Positions 37,585 to 47,541 of a DNA stretch of 64,000 nucleotides are shown here, one piece after another; position 1 is the first letter of the stretch, and every line of letters begins with the position of its first letter. This DNA comes from Vibrio maritimus (lineage in GTDB: Bacteria; Pseudomonadota; Gammaproteobacteria; Enterobacterales; Vibrionaceae). Under the pieces are notes generated by a model. The model saw only the letters and a list, made by a program, of their open reading frames with translations. It did no database searches and had not been told where the DNA came from. Position numbers and translations under genes: made by a program. The DNA is taken from positions 372,001 to 436,000 of the forward strand of contig JYJJ01000079.1 in NCBI GenBank assembly GCA_003263775.1, in the 5' to 3' direction.

Positions 37585-38541
37585 ATGAAAAAAGACATCC
37601 CGAAAATAACAGAACCTGACGAAGCTAACAGATTTAAAGGGTTGCTACGCTCATCAATCGATTCTCAAGAGTTTGCTGACATGACTGCTAATTGTTACTC
37701 ACGTAGTACAAATCTGGCGATGTCGAAAGACTGGCGTACTTTCAATGAGTTTTGTCAGCTACATAGTCATCCCTCATTACCAGCTACAGAGGCTACATTG
37801 CTCGAATTTATCGAACATACTATACAAGCAAAGAAATACAGCAGCGTTAGACGTTACCTTGTCACTATATCAGTTGTTCACTATCTGTTTGATTATAAAG
37901 ATCCTACTCGCTCGCGCCAGGTGGGTTTGGTGATGAATCAGTTGAAAATAGCTAGCTACACTAAAGTCAAACAAACCACTCCCTTTACTTCTGAACATTT
38001 GGCAGAACTACATAAACTCTTGTCTTCCAGCGATGAAAAGAAAGACTGCCGTGATTTGGCTATTTATTTTCTATTGTACGAATGTGCGCTGAAGCGTCGA
38101 GATTTAAAGTCATTGGCAGCCGAGGATATCGTTCAAAATGATGATGGTTACAGCGTAACTATAGACGATAGGCAATATCGGTTGAGTGAGTATGGTGGAG
38201 ATAGCATTCAGCGATGGTTAAACTTTGTTCCCTACTCTGTTCTATTCAGAGCTATAGATAGACACGGGAATATCAGTGATTCACCGCTGGATGATTCTTC
38301 GATACATCGAGTATTGAAACGCGCAAGTCAGTTACTTAGCTTGGATGACACGCTTAGTTTTTCTTCTCAATCAGGACGTGTTGGTGCGGTTCAAGAATTG
38401 TCTCGCGAAGGTTTGAAAATCAGGGAGATACAGGAGTTTGGCCGCTGGGCAAGTCCAGCAATGCCGCTGCAGTACAGCGGCAAAACATCTCTGTCAGAAG
38501 AGCAGAAATCGCTCTTCAAAACAAAGAAAAACCACGATTAA
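37585..38541 (+). CDS. Tyrosine recombinase-like protein with a substituted catalytic histidine
   Basis: 318 residues. The N-terminal SAM-like DNA-binding domain spans about 1-105; the catalytic domain shows the first Arg in CALKRRDLKSL. Box II reads SQSGRVGAVQEL where relatives have HxLRVGA, so the catalytic His is Gln. The following GRWASPAMPLQY keeps Trp and Tyr. The catalytic arginines and the nucleophile remain, so weak activity or a pure DNA-binding role are both possible. Stop overlaps the convergent ddl stop by four bases. No att repeats or cargo flank it. Confidence 0.78.
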   Translation: MKKDIPKITEPDEANRFKGLLRSSIDSQEFADMTANCYSRSTNLAMSKDWRTFNEFCQLHSHPSLPATEATLLEFIEHTIQAKKYSSVRRYLVTISVVHYLFDYKDPTRSRQVGLVMNQLKIASYTKVKQTTPFTSEHLAELHKLLSSSDEKKDCRDLAIYFLLYECALKRRDLKSLAAEDIVQNDDGYSVTIDDRQYRLSEYGGDSIQRWLNFVPYSVLFRAIDRHGNISDSPLDDSSIHRVLKRASQLLSLDDTLSFSSQSGRVGAVQELSREGLKIREIQEFGRWASPAMPLQYSGKTSLSEEQKSLFKTKKNHD

Positions 38542-39533
38542 TTAAAAGCAGACTCAATACAATCAGTCAAAAACTCAGAGAAAGGCACGCCGGAATGCTC
38601 CACCATTTTCGGGAACATCGAGATCGGTGTCATTCCTGGGAATGTATTGACTTCATTGAGATAAATTTTGTTGTCTTCCGTAAGGAAGAAATCTATTCGA
38701 GACAAGTGCTTAAGCTTCATTTGAGTGAAGACTTTACGTGCCGACTCATGAATAACAACGCGCTGCTCATCTGTTAAGTTGATCGCTTCCACGCTAGTCG
38801 TTGAGTGGCTATCTGCACTGTACTTTTCATCATAGCTATAAAACGCACCGTCTGGAGCTGTTACTTCACCAGGCTGTGTAATAACCAGTTTTCCCTGGTA
38901 TTCGTAGGCTGCTACTTCAAGTTCACGCGGCTTTACGGCTTGCTCTACTACAACTTGGTCTGAGTAGCCGAATGCGGCATCAATAGCGTCATCAAGTGTG
39001 GTCTTTTCAGTGACACTGTAACACCCAACTGATGACCCTTGCTTAGCCGCTTTCACAAACACTTTACCCCACTTTTCAAACGCTTGGCTTGCTTCCAGGT
39101 GAGACTTTTCGTCATTTTCAGTCAGGAAAAGGTATGGTGTGTTAGGAATATCTAAGGTGTCGTACCATAACTTAGAAGTGATTTTGTTGAAGCTGTTACT
39201 GCTTGCTTCTGGTCCACAACCTAGATATGGGATACCTGCCATTTCAAACAATGATTGAATGTCACCGGTTTCTCCAGGAAATCCATGAATACAAGGAACG
39301 ACATAATCGATATCAAGTTTAAGATGTTCTCCCACCAATGCCTTTTGGTTGAGATCCAAAACAACGAGGTGACCGTCGCTGCACTTCCAACCTTCTTTGG
39401 TGATTTCAACTCTGGTGACATTGAACTTAGCGTTCAGTTTAAGTTGGCTTTCTAGATAGTTCGCAGAGACGAGAGAGACTTCATGTTCAGCAGAGCCGCC
39501 GCCACATAGAAGCAGGATATTCAGTTTTGACAT
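38538..39533 (-). CDS. ddl: D-alanine--D-alanine ligase
   Basis: 331 residues of the ATP-grasp family. LLCGGGSAEHEVSLVSA opens the N-terminal domain (the Glu and Ser that orient the first D-Ala), VKAAKQGSSVGC carries the ATP loop, and LSRIDFFLTEDNKIYLNEVNTFPGMTP supplies the metal ligands. It makes the dipeptide for peptidoglycan precursors. Synteny with the vxr block supports the chromosome 2 copy of Ddl found in vibrios. Confidence 0.94.
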   Translation of the reverse strand: MSKLNILLLCGGGSAEHEVSLVSANYLESQLKLNAKFNVTRVEITKEGWKCSDGHLVVLDLNQKALVGEHLKLDIDYVVPCIHGFPGETGDIQSLFEMAGIPYLGCGPEASSNSFNKITSKLWYDTLDIPNTPYLFLTENDEKSHLEASQAFEKWGKVFVKAAKQGSSVGCYSVTEKTTLDDAIDAAFGYSDQVVVEQAVKPRELEVAAYEYQGKLVITQPGEVTAPDGAFYSYDEKYSADSHSTTSVEAINLTDEQRVVIHESARKVFTQMKLKHLSRIDFFLTEDNKIYLNEVNTFPGMTPISMFPKMVEHSGVPFSEFLTDCIESAFN

Positions 39534-39646
39534 CTTAAGCTTGTCCTTAGATTGCTTTCAAAGAATCATAAACGATTGAACAGCAAGATTCAGTTCTAAA
39601 TCTGTTAAATTTGCCATTTATTCACTCGGATGAGCAGTTTACATAC

Positions 39647-39680
39647 AAAAATGCCCAGTGCATCTAAGCACTGGGCATCT
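39647..39680 (-). terminator. Terminator of the SPOR lipoprotein gene
   Basis: ATGCCCAGTGC/GCACTGGGCAT stem, followed on the minus strand by five T (A run at 39647-39650). Confidence 0.9.
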
Positions 39681-39695
39681 TGGGTATTCATTTTA

Positions 39696-40325
39696 CTAAT
39701 TAAGCTTGCTCAACGTTGGGTAATCGGACTTTTTGATCTTGTCGATACTGCGAACGAAAGGTTTTAAGTCTTGGAATTCTTGAGGCAACGTTTTGATTGC
39801 TTGCTGCGCTTTCACTTTAGAAGCAAAGTCTCCGTAAAGCAGTGCGTACCATTTAGTGCCATTCACCACTTTATAGTTTTGCCAAACTGGTTGGCTGCTC
39901 TTAGGTAGCTTATTCGCAAAACCGGTTACTTTATCTTGGCTACCTACGGCAACAACTTGAATCGTATACCCAAAGCGAACGTTCTGCTCTGCTTGTTTTT
40001 TAGACGGCGGGACAATTTTAACCACTTTATTGTCCTGAGCAGGCTGTGCTTTTACTGGAGCTACTTTTTGTTTAGTCGTAGTGGATGCTGTTTGAGCCGA
40101 CGTTGCTTGGGCTTTTGTAGGCTGACTTTCTACTGTTTTACTCTTCGCTACTTTTTCTGCGTCAGCATTTGCAGCGGCGGTTGTCGCGACTGCAACTGGC
40201 GCAGCAGTTGTTGCTACCGGTTGATAGTCTTCACGATAACTTTCTGACTTCACTTCTGCTGAGAACTCACCAGACGAACAAGCTGCCAACATGGTAGCTA
40301 AGCTCACTATTACCACTTTCTTCAT
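39696..40325 (-). CDS. SPOR-domain lipoprotein
   Basis: 209 residues. Lipobox LAACSS, a long Ala/Thr/Lys/Gln-rich spacer, then a SPOR domain in the last 80 residues (FGYTIQVVAVGSQDKVTGFANKL and WYALLYGDFASKVKAQQAI). SPOR domains bind denuded septal peptidoglycan, so it probably localises to the division site. It is anchored to the outer membrane or inner membrane depending on the +2 residue Ser (outer membrane expected). Confidence 0.87.
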   Translation of the reverse strand: MKKVVIVSLATMLAACSSGEFSAEVKSESYREDYQPVATTAAPVAVATTAAANADAEKVAKSKTVESQPTKAQATSAQTASTTTKQKVAPVKAQPAQDNKVVKIVPPSKKQAEQNVRFGYTIQVVAVGSQDKVTGFANKLPKSSQPVWQNYKVVNGTKWYALLYGDFASKVKAQQAIKTLPQEFQDLKPFVRSIDKIKKSDYPTLSKLN

Positions 40326-40557
40326 CGTATCACTGCCTGAATTAACTATTGTCTATCCTTTATCAGACAGGAATGTCATCTATCGATGGTTCCAGAACCC
40401 TGTCCTAACTACCTGTGACATGTTACACAATAATTGAGGCACAGCAATACGTTATGTCTAATTTTAGGAGCAAACCAACTTTAATCGATTCAAAGCTAGT
40501 CTAGTATTGTTGAATAATGCATCTTATACCCAATACTCTACCGCTCAGGGAGACGCT

Positions 40558-43242
40558 ATGTCGTTGGATACACTTTTTAAACCCAGCTCTATCGCCGTAA
40601 TCGGAGCATCTCGTCAACCGAATCGAGCAGGCAGCGTCGTCATTAAAAACCTCCTTATGGGTGGGTATCAAGGTACTATCTTGCCGGTTCACCCTAAATA
40701 TAAATCCGTTAATGGGATCCTTTGCTATCGCTCAGTAAGTGAGTTGCCGCTGGTTCCAGACATTGCAATTCTGTGTACACGAGGCGATAGAAATGTCGAC
40801 TTGATTAACGATTTGGCTGTCGCCGGTGTGAAAGTCGCGATCATAATGGCGTCAGACATGTCAGTCCCATATGACAACGAAAACACGATAGAGCAAACTT
40901 GCTTGCGCATCGCTCTGCAAGCAGGAATGAAAATAGTCGGACCAAATAGCCTTGGGGTATTACTGCCATGGCAACACTTTAATGCTTCGTTTTCACCCGT
41001 CGATTGTCTTCCAGGTAAATTGGCATTCATTTCCCAGTCTTCAGCCGTCTGCACAACAATTCTAGATTGGGCGAACGATAAAAATATTGGCTTCTCAGCA
41101 TTCATTTCCATTGGCAATGGTAGCGATGTAGATTTTGATGACATTCTCGATTATTTATCTCGAGACAGTAAAACCGAAGCGATCTTGCTCTATGTTGACT
41201 CCATTCGAGATGCAAGACGTTTTCTCTCTGCAGCTCGCGCCGCTTCTCGTAATCGACGTATTTTGGTCCTTAAAGCTGGGCGGCACACAACAGGCACTTT
41301 GGCTCAGTCTAACCAAAGTTCACGGTCTTTCGATATTGTGTATGACTCTGCAATTCAAAGAGCAGGTATGCTGCGTGTAAACAATACTCATGAACTGTTT
41401 GCAGCGGTAGAAACACTCACCCACTCTGTTCCACTTAGAGGCGAGCGCTTGGCCATTATTACCAATGGCATGGGGCCAGCGTTAATGGCGCTCGACACGC
41501 TCGCTGATAAAGGAGGCAGTTTGGCCCAACTATCAGCGAATACGATAGACGAGTTAAATAAAATACTGCCGATAAACTGGCCAAAGTCGAATCCTGTAGA
41601 TTTAGGCGGCGATGCAACATCCGCACGATATTGCCAAACGATACAACGAATCCTAGACAGTGAAGACATTGACGCGCTGCTGATCATGCACAGCCCATCA
41701 GCGACAGCGGAGTCCTCACAAACTGCGCGTGAAGTTATAGAAACCATTCAAGCTCACCCTAAAGCAAAACGCTTTAATATCCTGACGAACTGGTCTGGTG
41801 AAGCAACAGCGAAAGAGGCACGTCTTCTGTTTACACGCCAAGGTATACCAACCTACCGAACACCAGAAAGTGCAGTCACTGCATTCATGCACCTTGTCGA
41901 GTACAGACGAAATCAATGGCAACTTATGGAGACGCCGACGACAACAGATTCTTACTCTACAGAACAGCTCGACAAAGCGCACGAATGGCTAGCGACTCAA
42001 ATTGGGACATTACCAGAAGCGAACGGCTCCTCATCATTGGAATCTCATGTCTGTGAGCAACTATTCGGCCTTCTTAACTTACCGACACTCCCAACATGGC
42101 TAGCCCACGATCCAAGCGAAGCCATTCACTTAGCCGACGATATTGGCTATCCCGTTGCTGTAAAACTTCGCTCTCCGGATATCGCCCACAAATCTGATAT
42201 CCACGGTGTCATGCTTAACCTGAAAGATGCGCAAGAAGTATCGAATGCCGCCCAGTCTATTCTTGATCGCACCCGACTCTCTTACCCTGATGCACGCATC
42301 GAAGGGCTTACTGTTCAGCAAATGGCGAAGGTTGCCGGCGGTCAAGAAATACGAGTCAAAGTGCTTAGCGACCCAACATTTGGTCCCGCTATTTTTATTG
42401 GGCAAGGTGGTTCGGAATGGAATATCGAGCGTGAAGCCGTAACAGCGTTACCGCCGTTAAACATGGCGCTAGCCCGCTACCTTATTATTAACGCGATTAA
42501 CAAAGGGACACTTAAGTTCCAGCAATCCCCCAATGCGATTAATCTTGCCAAACTTGCGGGATTCCTAGTTAAAATCTCTCAGATTGTCGTGGCCTGTCCA
42601 GAAATACACGAACTGGATATCCATCCACTACTGCTTAATGGCGATGACATTACGATTCTCGATGCCTCAGTCGTAATTAAGCGCTATGACGGAGAACCCC
42701 AATCGAGACTCGCGATCAGGCCATATCCAACCGAGATGGAACAGACATTAACGCTCCGTGATGAGACTCAAGTCTTATTACGCCCCATTCGTCCAGAAGA
42801 TGAGCCGTACCACGCGGATTTCATCAATAACGTCACAAAAGAAGATCTCTACAAACGATTTTTCTCAGATGTGGGAGAGTTCAACCATGAAGCACTCGCG
42901 AACTTAACTCAAATCGATTATGACCGGGAAATGGCGTTTGTTGCTGTTGATTTGAGCCACCAAACACCGCACATCATTGGCGTATCTCGAGTGCTAGTCA
43001 CGCCGGATAATAGCGATGCCGAGTTTGCTATTTTGATTCGTTCAGATCTCAAAGGTAATGGACTTGGTCGTATCTTAATGAACAAAGTCATAGATTACTG
43101 TAAGAGCAAGCAAACCAAACAAATCTCAGGCATGACGATGCCCACAAATCGCGGCATGCTGACCCTAGCTCAAAAGCTTGGCTTTGAACTCGATGTGCAG
43201 TTTGAAGATGGAGTCGCTGATATGGTGTTGAAACTTGATTAA
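40558..43242 (+). CDS. Pat-type protein lysine acetyltransferase (acyl-CoA synthetase-like plus GNAT)
   Basis: 894 residues from ATG 40558 (GGGAG upstream); a longer frame from 40507 is less likely. N-terminal CoA-binding domain (LFKPSSIAVIGASRQPNRAGSVV), succinyl-CoA ligase-like domains, an ATP-grasp region (PVAVKLRSPDIAHKSDIHGV), and a C-terminal GNAT domain (VLVTPDNSDAEFAI, then GNGLGRILMNKVIDYC). This is the layout of YfiQ/PatZ, which acetylates lysines, for example on acetyl-CoA synthetase, under carbon surplus. Monocistronic. Confidence 0.92.
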   Translation: MSLDTLFKPSSIAVIGASRQPNRAGSVVIKNLLMGGYQGTILPVHPKYKSVNGILCYRSVSELPLVPDIAILCTRGDRNVDLINDLAVAGVKVAIIMASDMSVPYDNENTIEQTCLRIALQAGMKIVGPNSLGVLLPWQHFNASFSPVDCLPGKLAFISQSSAVCTTILDWANDKNIGFSAFISIGNGSDVDFDDILDYLSRDSKTEAILLYVDSIRDARRFLSAARAASRNRRILVLKAGRHTTGTLAQSNQSSRSFDIVYDSAIQRAGMLRVNNTHELFAAVETLTHSVPLRGERLAIITNGMGPALMALDTLADKGGSLAQLSANTIDELNKILPINWPKSNPVDLGGDATSARYCQTIQRILDSEDIDALLIMHSPSATAESSQTAREVIETIQAHPKAKRFNILTNWSGEATAKEARLLFTRQGIPTYRTPESAVTAFMHLVEYRRNQWQLMETPTTTDSYSTEQLDKAHEWLATQIGTLPEANGSSSLESHVCEQLFGLLNLPTLPTWLAHDPSEAIHLADDIGYPVAVKLRSPDIAHKSDIHGVMLNLKDAQEVSNAAQSILDRTRLSYPDARIEGLTVQQMAKVAGGQEIRVKVLSDPTFGPAIFIGQGGSEWNIEREAVTALPPLNMALARYLIINAINKGTLKFQQSPNAINLAKLAGFLVKISQIVVACPEIHELDIHPLLLNGDDITILDASVVIKRYDGEPQSRLAIRPYPTEMEQTLTLRDETQVLLRPIRPEDEPYHADFINNVTKEDLYKRFFSDVGEFNHEALANLTQIDYDREMAFVAVDLSHQTPHIIGVSRVLVTPDNSDAEFAILIRSDLKGNGLGRILMNKVIDYCKSKQTKQISGMTMPTNRGMLTLAQKLGFELDVQFEDGVADMVLKLD

Positions 43243-43248
43243 GTGAAA

Positions 43249-43275
43249 TAATAAAGGGGCGAAAGCCCTTATTTT
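43249..43275 (+). terminator. Terminator between pat and the converging lysR gene
   Basis: AATAAAGGGGC/GCCCTTATT with a one-base bulge, GAAA loop and T-rich tail. It overlaps the last codons of the lysR-type gene. Confidence 0.7.
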
Positions 43276-44155
43276 AAATCCCAAGTCTTAGTGAGATGGC
43301 GAATACACCACGACTTCGCTTCGCCAATGTGATTACGTTTCCATGCCAAAACCACATCGATACTGCTCACCTCAGTATCTTTAATTGCTTTGAGCTTCCC
43401 TTCTGCTATCAGTTTATCCGCAACTTGTGTTGGCAATGTTCCAATTCCTAATCCGGACGCTAAAGCTTCAACTTTCGCGTCTAGGTTAGATACTGTTAGC
43501 CGCGGCTGCTTCTCTAAAATATTGACGCTTAATGCAGGCTGTTCGCGAGCAGTATCAGCAATAGCAATCACTCGGTATTTACTACGCGCTTCACTATCAA
43601 ACTCACCATTGCGCTTGTGTACGTAGTGTTCTGTTGCTGCTACCCATGTCATTGACATTTCACCAAGACGCTGCGCTTTAACTCCCTGCGGCAATACTTC
43701 TGGCTGTGGACAAACAAGCAAGTCACAACGCCCTTCACTCAACGACTCCCAGCATCCAGCAAGGACTTCTTCCTCTAATTTGACACGTGTTTTACTTACA
43801 TTACCTAGCTTATCAACAAGGTCAAAAAAGTTAGCAACCGGGATGATGCTGTCGTAAGCAATGGTTAGATCGAGTTCCCAACCATTGGCGAGCAACCTTG
43901 CTTCATTAATCATGCTTTCAGTTGCCTGAAGAATGACTCGACCTCTTTCGAGAATCAATTTCCCGGCTTCAGTCAATGTCGCTTTGTGGCCAGAGCGATC
44001 GAAAATCATGATATCTAAATCTTGCTCAAGCTTTTGCATTTGATAACTCAACGATGAAGTCGCACGGTCGAATTCAGCCGCCGCTGCGGCAAATGAGCTC
44101 TCCTCTCAATGGCATCCAGAATGGTTAACGCTTCCAAGGTAATCGACACCGACAT
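43269..44155 (-). CDS. LysR-family transcriptional regulator (frame broken)
   Basis: About 295 residues after restoring one G near 44098, from ATG 44155. The helix-turn-helix reads SFAAAAAEFDRATSSLSYQMQKLEQDLDIMIFDR. The effector domain has no distinctive residues I can assign. The target is unknown; it is divergent from the heme receptor gene but about 210 bases away, with a Fur box between, so local regulation is possible. Confidence 0.87.
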
Positions 44156-44273
44156 TTCTGTTCCTTATCACCGACAATTTGGTGGGTATTGTCTAACTGT
44201 CTGTCAGTGATAGCAAAACTTATCGATTTATACAAGATGAACAATTTTTGCACGCTCGATCAATTTATTTATC

Positions 44274-44294
44274 GATAATAATAGTAATTATCAT
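44274..44294. promoter_or_regulatory. Fur box upstream of the heme receptor gene
   Basis: GATAATAATAGTAATTATC matches the 19-base Fur consensus at 16 positions and lies 70 bases before the start codon. It predicts iron repression. Confidence 0.85.
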
Positions 44295-44363
44295 TTAGAT
44301 CTGTATTATCACCTTCGCATCCTATAAAGGCATTACTCACATTTTTATTTATGGATTAAATTG

Positions 44364-46560
44364 ATGTACCAGTTCCCCTTCAAAAGACAGCTCATCGCTA
44401 CTTCAGTATTACTGGCCTTTGCGCCACAACTACACGCAGAAATCGACGCTAAGTCTATGACGACGTGGTAGTTGTTTCTGGCACAAAAACACCTCAAACC
44501 TACTCAGATGTTTCAACTTCCATTAGCAAGATCTCAAGTGATGAATTTGAGAAGAATATGGCGAGCGATATTAAACAAGCAGTGAAATATCTACCTGGCG
44601 TTGAAGCAGAAGGCAGTGGGCGCTTTGGTCTTTCAGGTTTCAACATTCGCGGCATGAACGGATCGCGAGTCAAAATCATGGTTGATGGCGTTCAACAACC
44701 TGTTGGCTATAACCCTGGTGCGGGAGAGCAGCGTAAATACCCCAACGCCATTGAAGTCGACACGCTGGCAACGATCGAGGTCAATAAGGGTGCGTCTTCG
44801 TCCCTGTTTGGCTCAGACGCCGTAGCTGGTGCAGTTGTGATGAGAACCAAAAACCCCGACGACGTACTCATCACAGATGGCAATGAGCACCGTTTTGGGA
44901 TCAAAACCGGTTACAGCTCGGCAGACGAGAACTTCAAGACCACAGCAACTTGGGCAATGCGCCAAGACAAGCTAGAAACATTGTTGATGCTAACGTATGC
45001 AGATGGCTCTGAAACCAAAACTCATGGTAGTGGTGCCAATGTGGTTGGTGATCAACGAGGCGCTGCCAACCCTGCGAGCAAGAATCTAGGAAATGTTCTA
45101 GCCAAAGCGTACTACCAAGTAAATGATCAACATCGTATTGGGCTTACGGGTGAGTACTACAATTATTCGCATAAAGAAGATGAACTCTCCTACTACGGTA
45201 TTAGCATTCCGATGGGGCCGATGGATTTCACTTACAACTCAAGAAATACATCAGATGAGAATAAACGATTCCGACTAGGGTTTGAGCACCAGTGGCAAAT
45301 CAATAGCGCAATCGCTGATGATTTGGACTGGTCGGTCAATTATCAAGATAGTCGTAGCCTGAATAAAAACTTTGACAATACAAACCTGTACGGCGACCGA
45401 CTAAGACAACGCGATGCTCAAGACAGCTCTTGGCAATTTGATGCGAAGCTTAACAAGCAATTGGATTTCGACAGCCATTATCACCGACTAACCTATGGTA
45501 CGAGTTACAAAGACAATCGTTTTCAACTGAATAACGATGACTACAAGCAAACTGGTAGTGCTGTAGGGTCGACCGGTGTGCCGGATGCGACTACCACAAA
45601 CTTTGGTTTGTTTATTGACGATCAAATCTTCTTGCTCAATGAACAATTAGTTTTGAATGCAGGTTTACGTTACGACAGCTTCAAGACGGATCCAAAACAA
45701 AGCGACGGCTATAGTAATGAAGTCAGTTCCTACCAAGATGATGACTTTTCGGCAAAACTGGGCGCAGTTTACCACTTGAACCGACAATACAGTGTATTTG
45801 GCCAGGTAAGCCAAGGCTTTAAAGCTCCTACTGTTCACGACCTCTATTACACCTATAACCAGGGTGCAATTATACAAGCAAACCCAAATCTAACATCTGA
45901 GCGCAGCACATCTTATGAACTCGGTTTTAGAAGCCAATCGAAAAATGCCACGTATGAATTAGTTGGTTTCTACAATCAATATACTGATTTTATCTCTCAA
46001 AAAGATCTAGGAACGGATCCTGACAGCGGTAAAGAAGTGTACACCATGGTCAACTTAGACAACGTTGATATTCGCGGCGTTGAGTTTTCAACCAATGTAG
46101 CCCTGGATGAGTGGTTAGGTGCTCCTCAAGGTATGTATTCTCGTTTTTCTTTGACCTATACCGACGGTGAAGATAAGAACACTGGCGAACAACTCGACAC
46201 CATTACTCCTGTGCGTTCTGTGTTTGCGCTTGGTTATGATAATGCAGTTAACAATTGGGGACTATTAAGCTCGCTAACTATGGCAAGTCGAAAAACTGAT
46301 TGGCAGGACAATGACGCAGAAGCGGACAAAAAGAACGTAGATGCACCAGGTTATGCTGTTGTTGACCTTACCGCCTATTACCGCCCAATGCAGGATCTTA
46401 CCTTACGTGCCGGTCTATTTAACGCATTTGATACCAAGTATTGGCTGCATGATACTTAAGGTCGAAGACAGTAGTACCGGGTTCAATGTCTCCAAAGAAC
46501 TACGACCTCTATACCCAACCAGGCCGAAACTGGTCTGTAACCTTAGAATACTTGTTCTAG
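44364..46560 (+). CDS. hutR: TonB-dependent heme receptor, HutR type (frame broken twice)
   Basis: 732 residues after restoring a base near 44455 and one near 46450. Signal peptide (LIATSVLLAFAPQLHA), a plug domain (VVSGTKTP as TonB box region, VEAEGSGRFGLSGFNIRGMNGSRVKIMVDGVQQP) and a 22-strand barrel ending in the terminal Phe of LEYLF. FRAP/NPNL-type heme residues can be read as QANPNLTSERS. HutR imports heme across the outer membrane with TonB energy. The Fur box upstream agrees. HutR versus HutA is a family-level guess. Confidence 0.82.
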
Positions 46561-46602
46561 TCAGTTAATGGCCTAAAGTAAAAAAGTAACACTCGGAAAA
46601 GA

Positions 46603-46638
46603 AAAAGCGCCGACTCACATTAATGAATCGGCGCTTTT
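46603..46638 (+). terminator. Terminator between hutR and the small membrane protein gene
   Basis: AAAAGCGCCGA/TCGGCGCTTTT stem with a 14-base loop. Bidirectional. Confidence 0.85.
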
Positions 46639-46670
46639 CTATGTTTAGGTAACATACCCTATTGAGGCAG

Positions 46671-47042
46671 TTATGCTATGTGCGCTTTTAGTCCTTTAGG
46701 CGCTGGCGTAATGCTGTCGCGATAGCTGAACCACAAGTAGCTCACGGCAATGATGTAGAACAGATAAGACAGAGCAAATACGATTGGTGACGTGATCAAA
46801 TCGTTCGAAATACTTAAACCTACCCCTACCACGGTGACTGTTAGCTTGGCGATCGTTCCTAGGAGCAAAAGTCCCATTGCGAATTGTGGGAAACGTGTGC
46901 TCGCAAATGCGATCATGTAACACGCGCCAACTGCCAAAGAAGCAATAGATAAACCAAGGAGATAAGAGTGAATGTGGTCTGCGGCTGCGTAGCCTGCTCC
47001 TAGAGAGACACCGAGCAACATTAGGATTTTGGTCATGAACAT
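46671..47042 (-). CDS. Small membrane protein of unknown function
   Basis: 123 residues with four predicted membrane helices (KILMLLGVSLGAGYAAAD, LLGLSIASLAVGACYMIAFA, FAMGLLLLGTIAKLTVTVVGV, FALSYLFYIIAVSYLWFSY) and a short basic end. ATG 47042 follows GAGGTGACGT; ATG 47036 is an alternative. I do not recognise the family. Transcribed alone, divergent from the MFS gene. Confidence 0.7.
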   Translation of the reverse strand: MFMTKILMLLGVSLGAGYAAADHIHSYLLGLSIASLAVGACYMIAFASTRFPQFAMGLLLLGTIAKLTVTVVGVGLSISNDLITSPIVFALSYLFYIIAVSYLWFSYRDSITPAPKGLKAHIA

Positions 47043-47541
47043 ACGTCACCTCAACAAATAATCAAAAACGTGTTTGAAATGTCCATTTTCAATTTTGAAA
47101 TCTCATTTTGCCTGTATTGTGATTCCTTATTGATGACATTTCAAGCTTACTTTTTGACCATTTTTAGTGTGTATTTCACACATTCATTTCTCGTTACAAT
47201 TAGACAACAATCGAAAATACAGATCACCTTGAGTAACAGTATGTTACGTATTTTACTAGCGGGTCAAATCATCTTGTAACAATGTATTTACAACTGACTT
47301 TTTTTTAATACTTGCTAATTTTGTGATCCCACAACCCAAGCCAATAATTCACACGTCAAATTAATATCAAATTTACACCTTTGTTACATCAATAAGTTAA
47401 TTGAATTAATTCGGAAAAATCGATTCCAATTGTAGGAATATTGGTTATAATCCGCGCTCCTTTGCGGTATCTGTTGATAAACGCAAACTTAATTTGAATG
47501 TTTAACCCCCCGAACGTTGTTCGACATATCAGAGAACAAAA
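47043..47541. promoter_or_regulatory. AT-rich divergent promoter region upstream of the MFS gene
   Basis: No gene. A TATAAT box at 47446-47451 is the best promoter element. The 5' leader then holds a TTTGCG/CGCAAA stem (47461-47487) and the palindrome CGAAC-GTT-GTTCG (47511-47523), 19 bases before the start codon. The palindrome could be an operator or RNA structure. Confidence 0.5.
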
